DNA of 64,000 nucleotides from Euonymus europaeus (GCA_963580455.1 OY756961.1:16101001-16165000); one strand, 5' to 3'. Numbered from the stretch's first letter, positions 27,538-41,461 are shown. Numbers and translations: made by a program. The notes: a model not told the origin generated them from the letters alone.

Positions 27538-28320
27538 GGACCATCAAAATTGCTCTATGTACACTTTTTATTGTTCTTCTATGTCAAATTTTACGAGTAT
27601 AAGCTTCCTAGATTATTTCGATGCCAAAACACCAACTTTCTATGACAAATGGACAAAACCGTTAAATGCTCCTCCATAGAGAGTGTTGAGCGACTTCGGA
27701 CCTTGAAAGTTGCTCGGTGTACAATTTTTATTGTTCTTATATGTCAAATTTTACGAGTATAAGCTTCATAGATTGTTTCGATGCCAAAACACCAACTTTC
27801 TATGACAAATGGACAAAACCGTTAAAAGCTCCTCCATATAGAGAGTTGAGCAACTTCGGACCATCAAAATTGCTCTATGTATACTTTTTATTGTTCTTCT
27901 ATGTCAAATTTTATGAGTATAAGCTTCCTACATTATTTCGATGCCAAAACACCAACTTTCTATGACAAATGGACGAAACCGTTAAAAGCTCCTCCATAGA
28001 GAGAGTTGAGCAACTTCGGACCATCAAAATTGCTCTATGTACACTTTTTATTGTTCTTCTATGTCAAATTTTACGAGTATAACTTCCTAGATTATTTCGA
28101 TGCCAAAACACCAACTTTCTATGACAAATGGTCAAAACCGTTAAAAGCTTTTCCATAGAGATAGTTGAGCAACTTCGTACTATCAAAGTTGCTCGTTGTA
28201 CAATTTTTATTGTTCTTCTATGTTAAATTTTACGAGTATAAGCTTCCTAGATTATTTCGATGCCAAAACGCCAACTTTCTATGACAAATCGACAAAACCG
28301 TTAAAAGCTCCTCCATAGAG

Positions 28321-28380
28321 AGAGTTGAGCAACTTTGGACCATCAAAGTATTTCGATGCTGAAACACCAACTTTCTATAA
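28321..28380. repeat. Truncated monomer junction (unit of 96 bp)
   Basis: Successive CCAA landmarks at 28271 and 28367 are 96 bp apart. The text passes from GGACCATCAAAG into TATTTCGATGCTGAAACACC, deleting 64 bp that should contain the T-rich block, the GTCAAATTTTA block and AAGCTT. The flanking units are those of the 17-26 kb HOR core, so this is a broken fifth copy. Confidence 0.85.
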
Positions 28381-28980
28381 AAAAATAGACAGAACCGTTA
28401 AGAGCTCCTCCATAGAGAGAGTTGAGCAACTTCAGACTATCAAAGTTTCTCGGGATATACTTTTTTTTGTTCTTCTATGTAAAATTTTACGAGTATAAGC
28501 TTCCTAGATTATTTCGATGCCAAAACACCAACTTTCTATGACAAATGGACAAAACCGTTAAAAGCTCCTCCATAGAGAGTGTTGAGCGACTTCGGACCTT
28601 CACAGTTGCTCGGTGTACAATTTTTATTGTTCTTATATGTCAAATTTTACGAGTATAAACTTCATAGATTATTTCGATGCCAAAACACCAACTTTCTATG
28701 ACAAATGGACAAAACCGTTAAAAGCTCCTCCATAGAGAGAGTTGAGCAACTTCGGAACATGAAAGTTGATTGGTGTACACTTTTTATTGTTCTTATATGT
28801 CAAATTTTACAAGTATATGCTTCATAGATTATTTCGATGCCAAAACACCAACTTTCTATGACAAATGGACGAAACCTTTTAAAAGCTCCTCCATAGAGAG
28901 AGTTGAGCAACTTCGGACCATCAAAATTGCTCTATGTACACTTTTTATTGTTCTTCTATGTCAAATTTTACGAGTATAAG

Positions 28981-31190
28981 CTTCATAGATTATTTCGATG
29001 CCAAAACAACAACTATCTTTGACAAATGGACAAAACCGTTAGAAGCTCCTCCATAGAGAGAGTTGAGCAACTTTGGATCATCAAAGTTGCTCGGGATAGA
29101 CTTTTTATTGTTCTTCTATGTCAAATTTTATGAGTATAAGCTTCCTACATTATTTCGATGCCAAAACACCAACTTTGTATGACAAATGGACAAAGTCGTT
29201 AAAAGCTCCTCCATAGAGAGAATTGAGCAACTTTGGACCATCAAAGTTGCTCGGTGTAAAATTTTTATTGTTCTCATATGTCAAATTTTTTGAGTATAAG
29301 CTTCATAGATTATTTCGATGCCAAAACACCAACTTTCTATGACAAATGGACAAAACCGTTAAGAGCTCCTCCATAGAGAGAGTTGAGCAACTTCGGAATA
29401 TCAAAGTTGTTCGAGATAGACATTTTATTGTTCTTCTATGTCAAATTTTACGAGTATAAGCTTCCTAGATTATTTCAATGCCAAAACACCAACTTTCTAT
29501 GACAGATGGAAAAAACCGTTAAAAGCTCCTCCATAGAGTTAGTTAAGAAACTTCGGACCATCACAATTGCTCTATGTACGCTTTTTATTGTTCTTCTATG
29601 TAAAATTTTACGAGTATAAGCCTCCTAGATTATTTCGATGCCAAAACACCAACTTTCTATGACAAATGGACAAAACCGTTAAAAGCTCCCCCATAGAGAG
29701 AGTTGAGCAACTTCGGACCATCAAAGTTGCTCGGTGTACACTTTTTATTGTTCTTCTATGTCAAATTTTATGAGTATAAGCTTCCTACATTATTTCGATG
29801 CCAAAACACAAACTTTCTATGACAAATATACGAAACCGTTAAAAGATCCTCCATAGAGAGAGTTGAGCAACTTCGGAGCATCAAAATTGCTCTATGTACA
29901 CTTTTTATTGTTCTTCTATGTCAAATTTTACGAGTATAAGCTTCCTAGATTATTTCGATGCCAAAACACCAACTTTCTGTGACAAATGGACAAAACTGTT
30001 AAAAGCTCCTCTATACAGAGTGTTAGGCGACTTCGGACCATCAAAGTTGCTCGGTGTACAATTTTTATTGTTCTTATATGTCAAATTTTACAAGTATATG
30101 CTTCATAGATTATTTTGATGCCAAAACACCAACTTTCTATGACAAATGGACAAAACCGTTAAAAGCTCCTCCATAGAGAGAGTTGAGCAACTTCGGACCA
30201 TCAAAATTGCTCTATGTATACTTTTTATTGTTCTTCTATGTCAAATTTTACGAGTATAAGCTTCCTACATTATTTCGATGCCAAAACACCAACTTTCTAT
30301 GACAAATCGACAAAACCGTTAAATGCTCCTACATAGAGAGTGTTGAGCGACTTCGGACCTTCAAAGTTGCTCGGTGTACAATTTTTATTGTTCTTATATG
30401 TCAAATTTTATGAGTATAAGCTTCATAGATTATTTCGATGCCAAAACAACAACTTTCTATGACAAATGGACAAAACCGTTAAAAGCTCCTCCATGTAGAG
30501 CGTTGAGCAACTTCGGACCATCAAAATTGCTCTATGTATACTTTTTATTGTTCTTCTATGTCAAATTTTATGAGTATAAGCTTCCTACATTATTTCGATG
30601 CCAAAACACCAACTTTCTATGACAAATGGACGAAACCGTTAAAAGCCCCGTCATAGAGAGAGTTGAGCAACTTCGGACCATCAAAATTGCTCTATGTACA
30701 CTTTTTATTGTTCTTCTATGTAAAATTTTTCGAGTATAAGCTTCCTAGATTATTTCGATGCCAAAACACCAAATTTCTATGACAAATGGACAAAACCGTT
30801 AAAAGCTCCTCCATAGAGAGAGTTGAGCAACTTCGGACCATCAAAATTGTTCTATGTATACTTTTTATTGTTCTTCTATGTCAAATTTTACGAGTATAAG
30901 CTTCCAAGATTATTTCAATGCCAAAACACCAACTTTCTATGACAAATGGACCAAACCGTTAAATGCTCCTCCATAGAGAGTGTTGAGCGACTTCGGACCT
31001 TCAAAGTTGCTCGGTGTACAATTTTTATTGTTCTTATATGTAAAATTTTACGAGTATAAGCTTCATAGATTATTTCGATGCCAAAACCCTAACTTTTTAT
31101 GACAAATGGTCAAAAACGTTAAAAGCTCCTCCATAGAGAGAGTTGAGCAACTTCGGACTATCAAAGTTTCTCGGGATAGACTTTTTATTG
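28981..31190. repeat. Mosaic stretch re-using earlier variants
   Basis: Units from about 28990 to 29800 follow the variant order of about 15000-15800 (CTTTGACAAATGG, GTTAGAAGC, GGTGTAAAATTTTT, GGAATATCAAAG, ACAGATGGAAAAAACC, AGAGTTAGTTAAG). Units from about 29894 to 31190 follow the 22.6-24 kb order (CTATACAGAG, CTTCCAAG, AAATGCTCC). No gene or foreign DNA is present. Confidence 0.65.
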
Positions 31191-31197
31191 TTCTTCT

Positions 31198-34024
31198 ATG
31201 TTAAATTTTACGAGTATAAGCTTCCTAGATCATTTCGATGCCAAAACACCAACTTTCTGTGACAAATGGACAAAACCATTAAAAGCTCCTCTATACAGAG
31301 TGTTGAGCGACTTCGGACCATCAAAGCTGCTCGGTGTACAATTTTTATTGTTCTTATATGTCAAATTTTACAAGTATAAGCTTCATATATTATTTCGGTC
31401 CCAAAACACCAACTTTCTATGACAAATGGACAAAACCGTTAAAAGCTACTCCATAGAGAGAGTTGAGCAACTTCGGACCATCAAAGTTGCTCGGTGTACA
31501 CTTTTTATAATTCTTATATGTCAAATTTTATGAGTATAAGCTTCATAGATTATTTCGATGCCAAAACACCAACTTTCTATGACAAATGGACAAAACCGTT
31601 AAGAGCTCCTCCATAGAGAGAGTTGAGCAACTTCGGAATATCAAAGTTGCTCGAGATAGACATTTTATTGTTCTTCTATGTAAAATTTTACGAGTATAAG
31701 CTTCCTAGATTATTTCGATGCCAAAACACCAACTTTCTATGACAAATGGACAAAACCGTTAAAAGCTCCTCCATAGAGTGAGTTGAGCAACTTCGGACCA
31801 TCAAAATTGCTCTATGTACACTTTTTATTGTTCTTCTATGTCAAATTTTACGAGTATAAGCTTCCTAGATTATTTCGATGCCAAAACACGAACTTTCTAT
31901 GACAAATGGACGAAACCGTTAAAAGCTCCTCCATAGAGAGTGTTGAGCAACTTCGGACCATCAAAATTGCTCTATGTTAACTTTTTATTGGTGTTCTATG
32001 TCAAATTTTACGATTACAAGCTTCCTAGATTATTTCGATGCCAAAACACCAACTTTCTGTGACAGATGGACAAAACCGTTAAAAGCTCCTCTATACAGAG
32101 TGTTGAGCGACGTCGGACCATCAAAGTTGCTCGGTGTACAATTTTTATTGTTCTTATATGTCAAATTTTACAAGTATAAGCTTCATATATTATTTCGGTC
32201 CCAAAACACCAACTTTCTATGACAAATGGACAAAACCGTTAAAAGCTACTCCATAGAGAGAGTTGAGCAACTTCGGACCATCAAAGTTGCTCGGTGTACA
32301 ATTTTTTTTGTTCTTCTATGTCAAATTTTATGAGTATGAGCTTCCTATATTATTTCTATGCCAAAACACCAACTTTCCATTACAAATGGACGAAACTGTT
32401 AAAAGCTCCTCCATAGAGAGTGTTGAGCAACTTCGGACCATCAAAATTGCTCTATGTATACTTTTTATTGTTCTTCTATGTCAAATTTTACGATTATAAG
32501 CTTCCTAGATTTTTTCGATGCCAAAACACCAACTTTCTGTGACAAATGGACAAACCCGTTAAAAGCTCCTCTATACAGAGTGTTGAGAGACTTCAGACCA
32601 TCAAAGTTGCTCGGTGTACAATTTTTATTGTTCTTATATGTCAAATTTTAGAAGTATAAGCTTCATATATTATTTCGGTCCCAAAACACCAACTTTCTAT
32701 GACAAATGGACAAAACCGTTAAAAGCTACTCCATAGAGAGAGTTCAGCAACTTCGGACCATCAAAGTTGCTCGTTGTACACTTTTTATTGTTCTTATATG
32801 TCAAATTTTTTGAGTATAAGCTTCATAGATTATTTCGATGCCAAACACCAAATTTCTATGACAAATGGACAAAACCGTTAAGAGCTCCTCCATAGAAAGA
32901 GTTGTGCAACTTCGGAATATCAAAGTTGCTCGAGATAGACATTTTATTGTTCTTCTATGTAAAATTTTACGAGTATAAGCTTCCTAGATTATTTCGATGC
33001 CAAAACACCAACTTTCTATGACAAATAAACAAAACCGTTAAAAGCTCCTCCATAGAGTGAGTTGAGCAACTTCGGACCATCAAAATTGCTCTATGTACAC
33101 TTTTTATTGTTCTTCTATGTCAAATTTTACGAGTATAAGCTTCCTAAACTATTTCGTTGCCAAAACACCAAATTTCTATGACAAATGGACGAAACCGTTA
33201 AAAGCTCCTCCATGGAGAGTTTTGAGCAACTTCGGACCATCAAAATTGCTCTATGTATACTTTTCATTGTTGTTCTATGTCAAATTTTACGATTATAAGC
33301 TTCCTAGATTATTTCGATGCCAAAACACCAACTTTCTGTAACAAATGGACAAAACCGTTAAAAGCTCCTCTATACAGAGTGTTGAGCGACTTCGGACCAT
33401 CAAAGTTGCTCGGTGTACAATTTTTATTGTTCTTATATGTCAAATTTTACAAGTATAAGCTTCATATATTATTTCGGTCCCAAAACACCAACTTTCTATG
33501 ACAAATGGACAAAACCGTTAAAAGCTACTCCATAGAGAGAGTTGAGCAACTTCGGACCATCAAAGTTGCTCGGTGTACACTTTTTATAATTCTTATATGT
33601 CAAATTTTATGAGTATAAGCTTCATAGATTATTTCGATGCCAAAACACCAACTTTCTATGACAAATGGACAAAACCGTTAAGAGCTCCTCCATAGAGAGA
33701 GTTGAGCAACTTCGGAATATCAAAGTTGCTCGAGATAGACATTTTATTGTTCTTCTATGTAAAATTTTACGAGTATAAGCTTCCTAGATTATTTCGATGC
33801 CAAAACACCAACTTTCTATGACAAATGGACAAAACCGTTAAAAGCTCCTCCATAGAGTGAGTTGAGCAACTTCGGACCATCAAAATTGCTCTATGTACAC
33901 TTTTTATTGTTCTTCTATGTCAAATTTTACGAGTATAAGCTTCCTAGATTATTTCGATGCCAAAACACGAACTTTCTATGACAAATGGACGAAACCGTTA
34001 AAAGCTCCTCCATAGAGAGTGTTG
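31198..34024. repeat. 5/3/5-monomer HOR domain marked by TTTCGGTCCCAAAAC
   Basis: The rare TATTATTTCGGTCCCAAAAC unit occurs at 31396, 32196, 32676 and 33475, giving spacings of 800, 480 and 799 bp. It always follows a CTGT(G/A)AC...CTATACAGAG unit and a TTACAAGTATAAG or TTAGAAGTATAAG unit. The segment 31300-31945 also recurs at 33379-34024, including the rare TTTTTATAATTC variant. A fifth copy appears far away at 50877. Confidence 0.82.
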
Positions 34025-34035
34025 AGCGACTTCGG

Positions 34036-37000
34036 AACTTCAAAGTTGCTCGGTGTACAATTTTTATTGTTCTTATATGTCAAATTTTACGAGTATAAGC
34101 TTCCTACATTATTTCGATGCCAAAACACCAACTTTCTATGACAAATGGACAAAGCCGTTAAAAGCTCCTCCACAGAGAGAGTTTAGCAACTTCGGACTAT
34201 CAAAGTTGCTCGAGATAGACAATTTATTGTTTTTCTATGTCAAATTTTACGAGTAAAAGCTTCCTAGATTATTTCGATGCCAAAATATCAACTTTCTATG
34301 ACAAATGGATAAAACAGTTAAAAGCTCCTCCATAGATAGAGTTGAGCAACTTCGGACCATCATAATTGCTCTATGTACACTTATTATTGTTCTTCTATGT
34401 AAAATTTTACGAGTATAAGCTTCCTAGATTATTTCGATGCCAAAACACCAACTTTCTATGACAAATGGACAAAGCCGTTAAAAGCTCCTCCATAGAGAGA
34501 GTTGAGCAACTTCGGACTATCAAAGTTGCTCGAGATAGACAATTTATTGTTTTTCTATGTCAAATTTTACGAGTAAAAGCTTCCTAGATTATTTCGATGC
34601 CAAAATACCAACTTTCTATGACAAATGGATAAAACAGTTAAAAGCTCTTCCATAGATAGAGTTGAGCAACTTCGGACCATCCAAGTTGCTCTATGTACAC
34701 TTATTATTGTTCTTATATGTCAAATTTTATGAGTATAAGCTTCATAGATTATTTCGATGCTAAAACACCAACTTTCTATGACAAATGGACGAAACCGTTA
34801 AAAGCTCCTCCATAGAGAGAGTTCAGCAACTTCGGACCATCAAAATTGCTCTATCTATACTTTTTATTTTACTTCTATGTCAAAGTTTACGAGTATAAGC
34901 TTCCTATATTATTTCGATGCCAAAACAAACACTTTCTATGACAAATGGACAAAACCGCTAAAAGCTCCTCCATAGAGAGTGTTGAGCGACTTCGGACCTT
35001 CACAGTTGCTCGGTGTACAATTTTTATTGTTCTTATATGTTAAATTTTACGAGTATAAGCTTCATAGATTATTTCGATGCCAAAACACCAACTTTCTTTG
35101 ACAAATGGACAAAACCGTTAGAAGCTCCTCCATAGAGAGAGTTGAGCAACTTCGGATTATCAAAGTTGCTCGGGATAGACTTTTTATTGTTCTTCTATGT
35201 CAAATTTTACGAGTCTAAGCTTCCTACATTATTTCGATGCCAAAACACCAACTTTCTATGACAAATGGACAAAGCCGTTAAAAGCTCCTCCATAGAGAGA
35301 GTTGAGCAACTTCGGACCATCAAAGTTGCTCGGTGTAAAATTTTTATTGTTCTCTTATGTCAAATTTTTTGAGTATAAGCTTCATAGATTATTTCGATGC
35401 CAAAACACCAACTTTCTATGACAAATGGACAAAACCGTTAAGAGCTCCTCCATAGAGAGAGTTGAGCAACTTCGGAATATCAAAGTTGCTCGAGATAGAC
35501 ATTTTATTGTTCTTCTATGTCAAATTTTACGAGTATATGCTTCCTAGATTATTTCGATGCCAAAACACCAACTTTCTATGACAGATGGAAAAAACTGTTA
35601 AAAGCTCCTCCATAGAGTGAGTTGAGCAACTTCGGACCATCAAAATTGCTCTATGTACGCTTTTTATTGTTCTTCTATGTCAAATTTTACTAGTATAAGC
35701 TTTTTAGATTATTTCGATTGCAAAACACCAACTTTCTATGACAAATGGACCAAACCGTTAAAAGCTCCTCAATAGAGTGTGTTGAGCGACTTCAGACCTT
35801 CAAAGTTGCACAGTGTACAATTTTTATTGTTCTTATATGTCAAATTTTACAAGTATAAGCTTCATAGATTATTTTGATGCCCAAACACCAACTTTCTATG
35901 ACAAATGGACAAAACCGTTAAAAGCTCCTCTATAGAGAGAATTGAGCAACTTCAGACCATCAAAGTTACTCGGTGTACAATTTTTATTGTTCTCATATGT
36001 CAAATATTACGATTATAAGCTTCATAGATTATTTCGATGCCAAAACACCAACTTTCTATGACAAATGGACAAAGCCGTTAAAAGCTCCTACATAGAGAGA
36101 GTTGAGCAACTTCGGACCATCAAAGTTGCTCGGTGTAAACTTTTTATTGTTCTTATATGTCCAATTTTATGAGTATAAGCTTCATAGATTATTTCGATGC
36201 CAAAACACCAACTTTCTATGAAAAATGGACGAAACCGTTAACAGCTCCTCTATAGAGAGAGTTGAGCAACTTCGGACCATCAAAATTGCTCTATGTACAC
36301 TTTTTATTGTTCTTCTATGTAAAATTTTACGAGTATAAGCTTCGTAGATTATTTCGATGCCAAAACACCAACTTTCTATGACAAATGGACAAAGCCGTTA
36401 AAAGCTCCTCCATAGAGATAGTTGAGCAACTTCGGACTATCGAAGTTGCTCGGGATAGACTTTTTATTGTTCTTCTATGTCAAATTTTACGAGTATAAGC
36501 TTCCTACATTATTTCGATGGCAAAACACCAACTTTCTATGACAAATGGACAAAGTCGTTAAAAGCTCCTTCATAAAGAGAGTTGAGCAACTTCGGACTAT
36601 CAAAGTTGCTCGAGATAGACATTTTATTGTTTTTCTATGTCAAATTTTACGAGTAAAAGCTTCCTAGATTATTTCGATGCCAAAATACCAACTTTCTATG
36701 ACAAATGGATAAAACCGTTAAAAGCTCTTCCATAGATAGAGTTGAGCAACTTCGGACCATCCAAATTGCTCTATGCACACTTATTATTGTTCTTCTATGT
36801 CAAATTTTACGAGTATAAACTTCCTACATTATTTCGATGCCAAAACACCAACTTTCTATGACAAATGGACAAAACCGTTAAAAGCTCCTCCATAGAGAGA
36901 GTTGAGCAACTTCGGACCATCAAAGTTGCTCGGTGTACACTTTTTACTTTTCTTCTATGTGAAATTTTACGAGTATAAGCTTCCTAGATTTGATTCGATG

Positions 37001-38038
37001 TCAAAACACCAACTTTCTTTGACAAATGGACAAAACCGTTAAAAGGTCGTCCATAGAGAATGTTGAGCGACTTCGGACCATCAAAGTTGCTCGATGTACA
37101 ATTTTTATTGTTCTTATATGTCAAATTTTATGAGTATAAGCTTCATAAATTATTTCGATGCCAAAACACCAACTTTCTATGAGAAATAGACAAAACCGTT
37201 AAAAGCTCCTCCATAGAGGGAGTTGAGCAACTTCGAACCATCAAAGTTGCTCGGTGTACAATTTTTATTGTTCTTATATGTCAAATTTTACGAGTATAAG
37301 CTTCATAGATTATTTCGATGCCAAAACACCAACTTTCTATGACAAATTGACAAAAGCCTTAAAAGCTCCTCCATAGAGAGAGTTGAGCAACTTCCGACCA
37401 TCAAAGGTGCTCGGTGTACACTTTTTATTGTTCTTATATGTCAAATTTTATAAGTATAAGCTTCATAGATTATTTCGATGCCAAAACACCAACTTTCTAA
37501 GACAAATGGACAAAACCGTTAAGAGCTCCTCCATAAGGAGAGTTGAGCGACTTCGGATCATCAAAATTGCTCTACGTACACTTTTTATTGTTCTTCTATG
37601 TCAAATTTTATGAGTATAAGAGCTTCCTAGATTATTTCGATGCCAAAACACCAACTTTCTATGACAAATGGACAGAACCGTTAAAAGCTCCTCCATAGAA
37701 GGAGTTGAGCAACTTTGGACCATCAAAATTGCTCTATGTATACTTTTTATTGTTCTTCTATGTCAAATTTTACAAGTATAAGCTTCCTAGATTATTTCGA
37801 TGCCAAAACACCAACTTTCTATGACAAATGAACAAAACCGTTAAAAGCTCCTCCATAGAGAGTGTTGAGCGACTTCGGACCTTCAAAGTTGGTCGGTGTA
37901 CAATTTTTATTGTTCTTATATGTCAAATTTTACGAGTATAAGCTTCCTAGATTATTTCGATGCCAAAACACCAACTTTCTATGACAAATGGACAAAACCG
38001 TTAAAAGCTCCTCCCTAGAGAGTGTTGAGCGACTTCGG
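34036..38038. repeat. Long HOR of the 34-49 kb domain, copy 1 (25 monomers, 4,003 bp)
   Basis: I anchor each copy on the GACTTCGGAACTTCAAAG unit. Markers in order are CCACAGAGAG, AGACAATTTATTGTTTTTC, CACTTATTATTG, TTTTATTTTACTTC, AACAAACACTTTC, CTTTTTAGATT, GATGCCCAAACACC, TGTCCAATTT, TTTGATTCGATG, CCATAAGGAGAG and ATAAGAGCTTCC. From about 34445 to 38170 the sequence recurs at +5,445 bp with only about ten substitutions noticed. Confidence 0.86.
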
Positions 38039-39800
38039 AACTTCAAAGTTGCTCGGTGTACAATTTTTATTGTTCTTATATGTCAAATTTTACGAGCATA
38101 AGCTTCCTACATTATTTCGATGCCAAAACACCAACTTTCTATGACAAATGGACAAAGCCGTTAAAAGCTCCTCCATAGAGAGAGTTGAGCAACTTCGGAC
38201 CATCAAAATTGCTCTATGTATACTTTTTATTGTTCTTCTATGTCAAATTTTACGAGTATAAGCTTCCTACATTATTTCGATGCCAAAACACCAACTTTCT
38301 ATGACAAATGGACAAAGCCGTTAAAAGCTCCTCCACAGAGAGAGTTGAGCAACTTCGGACTATCAAAGTTGCTCGAGATAGACAATTTATTGTTTTTCTA
38401 TGTCAAATTTTACGAGTAAAAGCTTCCTAGATTATTTCGATGCCAAAATATCAACTTTCTATGACAAATGGATAAAACAGTTAAAAGCTCCTCCATAGAT
38501 AGAGTTGAGCAACTTCGGACCATCATAATTGCTCTATGTACACTTATTATTGTTCTTCTATGTAAAATTTTACGAGTATAAGCTTCCTAGATTATTTCGA
38601 TGCCAAAACACCAACTTTCTATGACAAATGGACAAAGCCGTTAAAAGCTCCTCCATAGAGAGAGTTGAGCAACTTCGGACTATCAAAGTTGCTCGAGATA
38701 GACAATTTATTGTTTTTCTATGTCAAATTTTACGAGTAAAAGCTTCCTAGATTATTTCGATGCCAAAATACCAACTTTCTATGACAAATGGATAAAACAG
38801 TTAAAAGCTCTTCCATAGATAGAGTTGAGCAACTTCGGACCATCCAAATTGCTCTATGTACACTTATTATTGTTCTTATATGTCAAATTTTATGAGTATA
38901 AGCTTCATAGATTATTTCGATGCTAAAACACCAACTTTCTATGACAAATGGACGAAACCGTTAAAAGCTCCTCCATAGAGAGAGTTCAGCAACTTCGGAC
39001 CATCAAAATTGCTCTATCTATACTTTTTATTTTACTTCTATGTCAAATTTTACGAGTATAAGCTTCCTATATTATTTCGATGCCAAAACAAACACTTTCT
39101 ATGACAAATGGACAAAACCGCTAAAAGCTCCTCCATAGAGAGTGTTGAGCGACTTCGGACCTTCACAGTTGCTCGGTGTACAATTTTTATTGTTCTTATA
39201 TGTTAAATTTTACGAGTATAAGCTTCATAGATTATTTCGATGCCAAAACACCAACTTTCTATGACAAATTGACAAAACCGTTAAGAGCTCCTCCATAAGG
39301 AGAGTTGAGCGACTTCGGACCATCAAAATTGCTCTACGTACACTTTTTATTGTTCTTCTATGTCAAATTTTATGAGTATAAGAGCTTCCTAGATTATTTC
39401 GATGCCAAAACACCAACTTTCTATGACAAATGGACAGAACCGTTAAAAGCTCCTCCATAGAAGGAGTTGAGCAACTTTGGACCATCAAAATTGCTCTATG
39501 TATACTTTTTATTGTTCTTCTATGTCAAATTTTACAAGTATAAGCTTCCTAGATTATTTCGATGCCAAAACACCAACTTTCTATGACAAATGAACAAAAC
39601 CGTTAAAAGCTCCTCCATAGAGAGTGTTGAGCGACTTCGGACCTTCAAAGTTGGTCGGTGTACAATTTTTCTTGTTCTTATATGTCAAATTTTACGAGTA
39701 TAAGCTTCCTAGATTATTTCGATGCCAAAACACCAACTTTCTATGACAAATGGACAAAACCGTTAAAAGCTCCTCCCTAGAGAGTGTTGAGCGACTTCGG
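38039..39800. repeat. Long HOR, copy 2 (11 monomers; 15-monomer internal deletion)
   Basis: This copy begins like copy 1 with one extra monomer near 38161-38320, then follows the marker order to the ATGTTAAATTTTACG unit near 39200. It then jumps to the CCATAAGGAGAG unit at 39293. Relative to copy 1 the offset changes from about 4,162 to 1,762, a loss of exactly 15 units (2,400 bp). The junction unit combines GACAAATTGAC with CCGTTAAGAGC, as expected for a recombinant. Confidence 0.83.
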
Positions 39801-41461
39801 AACTTCAAAGTTGCTCGGTGTACAATTTTTATTGTTCTTATATGTCAAATTTTACGAGTATAAGCTTCCTACATTATTTCGATGCCAAAACACCAACTTT
39901 CTATGACAAATGGACAAAGCCGTTAAAAGCTCCTCCATAGAGAGAGTTGAGCAACTTCGGACTATCAAAGTTGCTCGAGATAGACAATTTATTGTTTTTC
40001 TATGTCAAATTTTACGAGTAAAAGCTTCCTAGATTATTTCGATGCCAAAATACCAACTTTCTATGACAAATGGATAAAACAGTTAAAAGCTCTTCCATAG
40101 ATAGAGTTGAGCAACTTCGGACCATCCAAGTTGCTCTATGTACACTTATTATTGTTCTTATATGTCAAATTTTATGAGTATAAGGTTCATAGATTATTTC
40201 GATGCTAAAACACCAACTTTCTATGACAAATGGACGAAACCGTTAAAAGCTCCTCCATAGAGAGAGTTCAGCAACTTCGGACCATCAAAATTGCTCTATC
40301 TATACTTTTTATTTTACTTCTATGTCAAAGTTTACGAGTATAAGCTTCCTATATTATTTCGATGCCAAAACAAACACTTTCTATGACAAATGGACAAAAC
40401 CGCTAAAAGCTCCTCCATAGAGAGTGTTGAGCGACTTCGGACCTTCACAGTTGCTCGGTGTACAATTTTTATTGTTCTTATATGTTAAATTTTACGAGTA
40501 TAAGCTTCATAGATTATTTCGATGCCAAAACACCAACTTTCTTTGACAAATGGACAAAACCGTTAGAAGCTCCTCCATAGAGAGAGTTGAGCAACTTCGG
40601 ATTATCAAAGTTGCTCGGGATAGACTTTTTATTGTTCTTCTATGTCAAATTTTACGAGTCTAAGCTTCCTACATTATTTCGATGCCAAAACACCAACTTT
40701 CTATGACAAATGGACAAAGCCGTTAAAAGCTCCTCCATAGAGAGAGTTGAGCAACTTCGGACCATCAAAGTTGCTCGGTGTAAAATTTTTATTGTTCTCT
40801 TATGTCAAATTTTTTGAGTATAAGCTTCATAGATTATTTCGATGCCAAAACACCAACTTTCTATGACAAATGGACAAAACCGTTAAGAGCTCCTCCATAG
40901 AGAGAGTTGAGCAACTTCGGAATATCAAAGTTGCTCGAGATAGACATTTTATTGTTCTTCTATGTCAAATTTTACGAGTATATGCTTCCTAGATTATTTC
41001 GATGCCAAAACACCAACTTTCTATGACAGATGGAAAAAACTGTTAAAAGCTCCTCCATAGAGTGAGTTGAGCAACTTCGGACCATCAAAATTGCTCTATG
41101 TACGCTTTTTATTGTTCTTCTATGTCAAATTTTACTAGTATAAGCTTTTTAGATTATTTCGATTGCAAAACACCAACTTTCTATGACAAATGGACCAAAC
41201 TGTTAAAAGCTCCTCAATAGAGTGTGTTGAGCGACTTCAGACCTTCAAAGTTGCACAGTGTACAATTTTTATTGTTCTTATATGTCAAATTTTACGAGTA
41301 TAAGCTTCATAGATTATTTTGATGCCCAAACACCAACTTTCTATGACAAATGGACAAAACCGTTAAAAGCTCCTCTATAGAGAGAATTGAGCAACTTCAG
41401 ACCATCAAAGTTACTCGGTGTACAATTTTTATTGTTCTCATATGTCAAATATTACGATTAT

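Noticed and set aside
37619..37630. AAGAGCTT insertion as a regulatory or insertion-site signature
   Set aside because: It is a 2-bp AG duplication inherited by all copies of the 34-49 kb HOR; amplification explains its recurrence.
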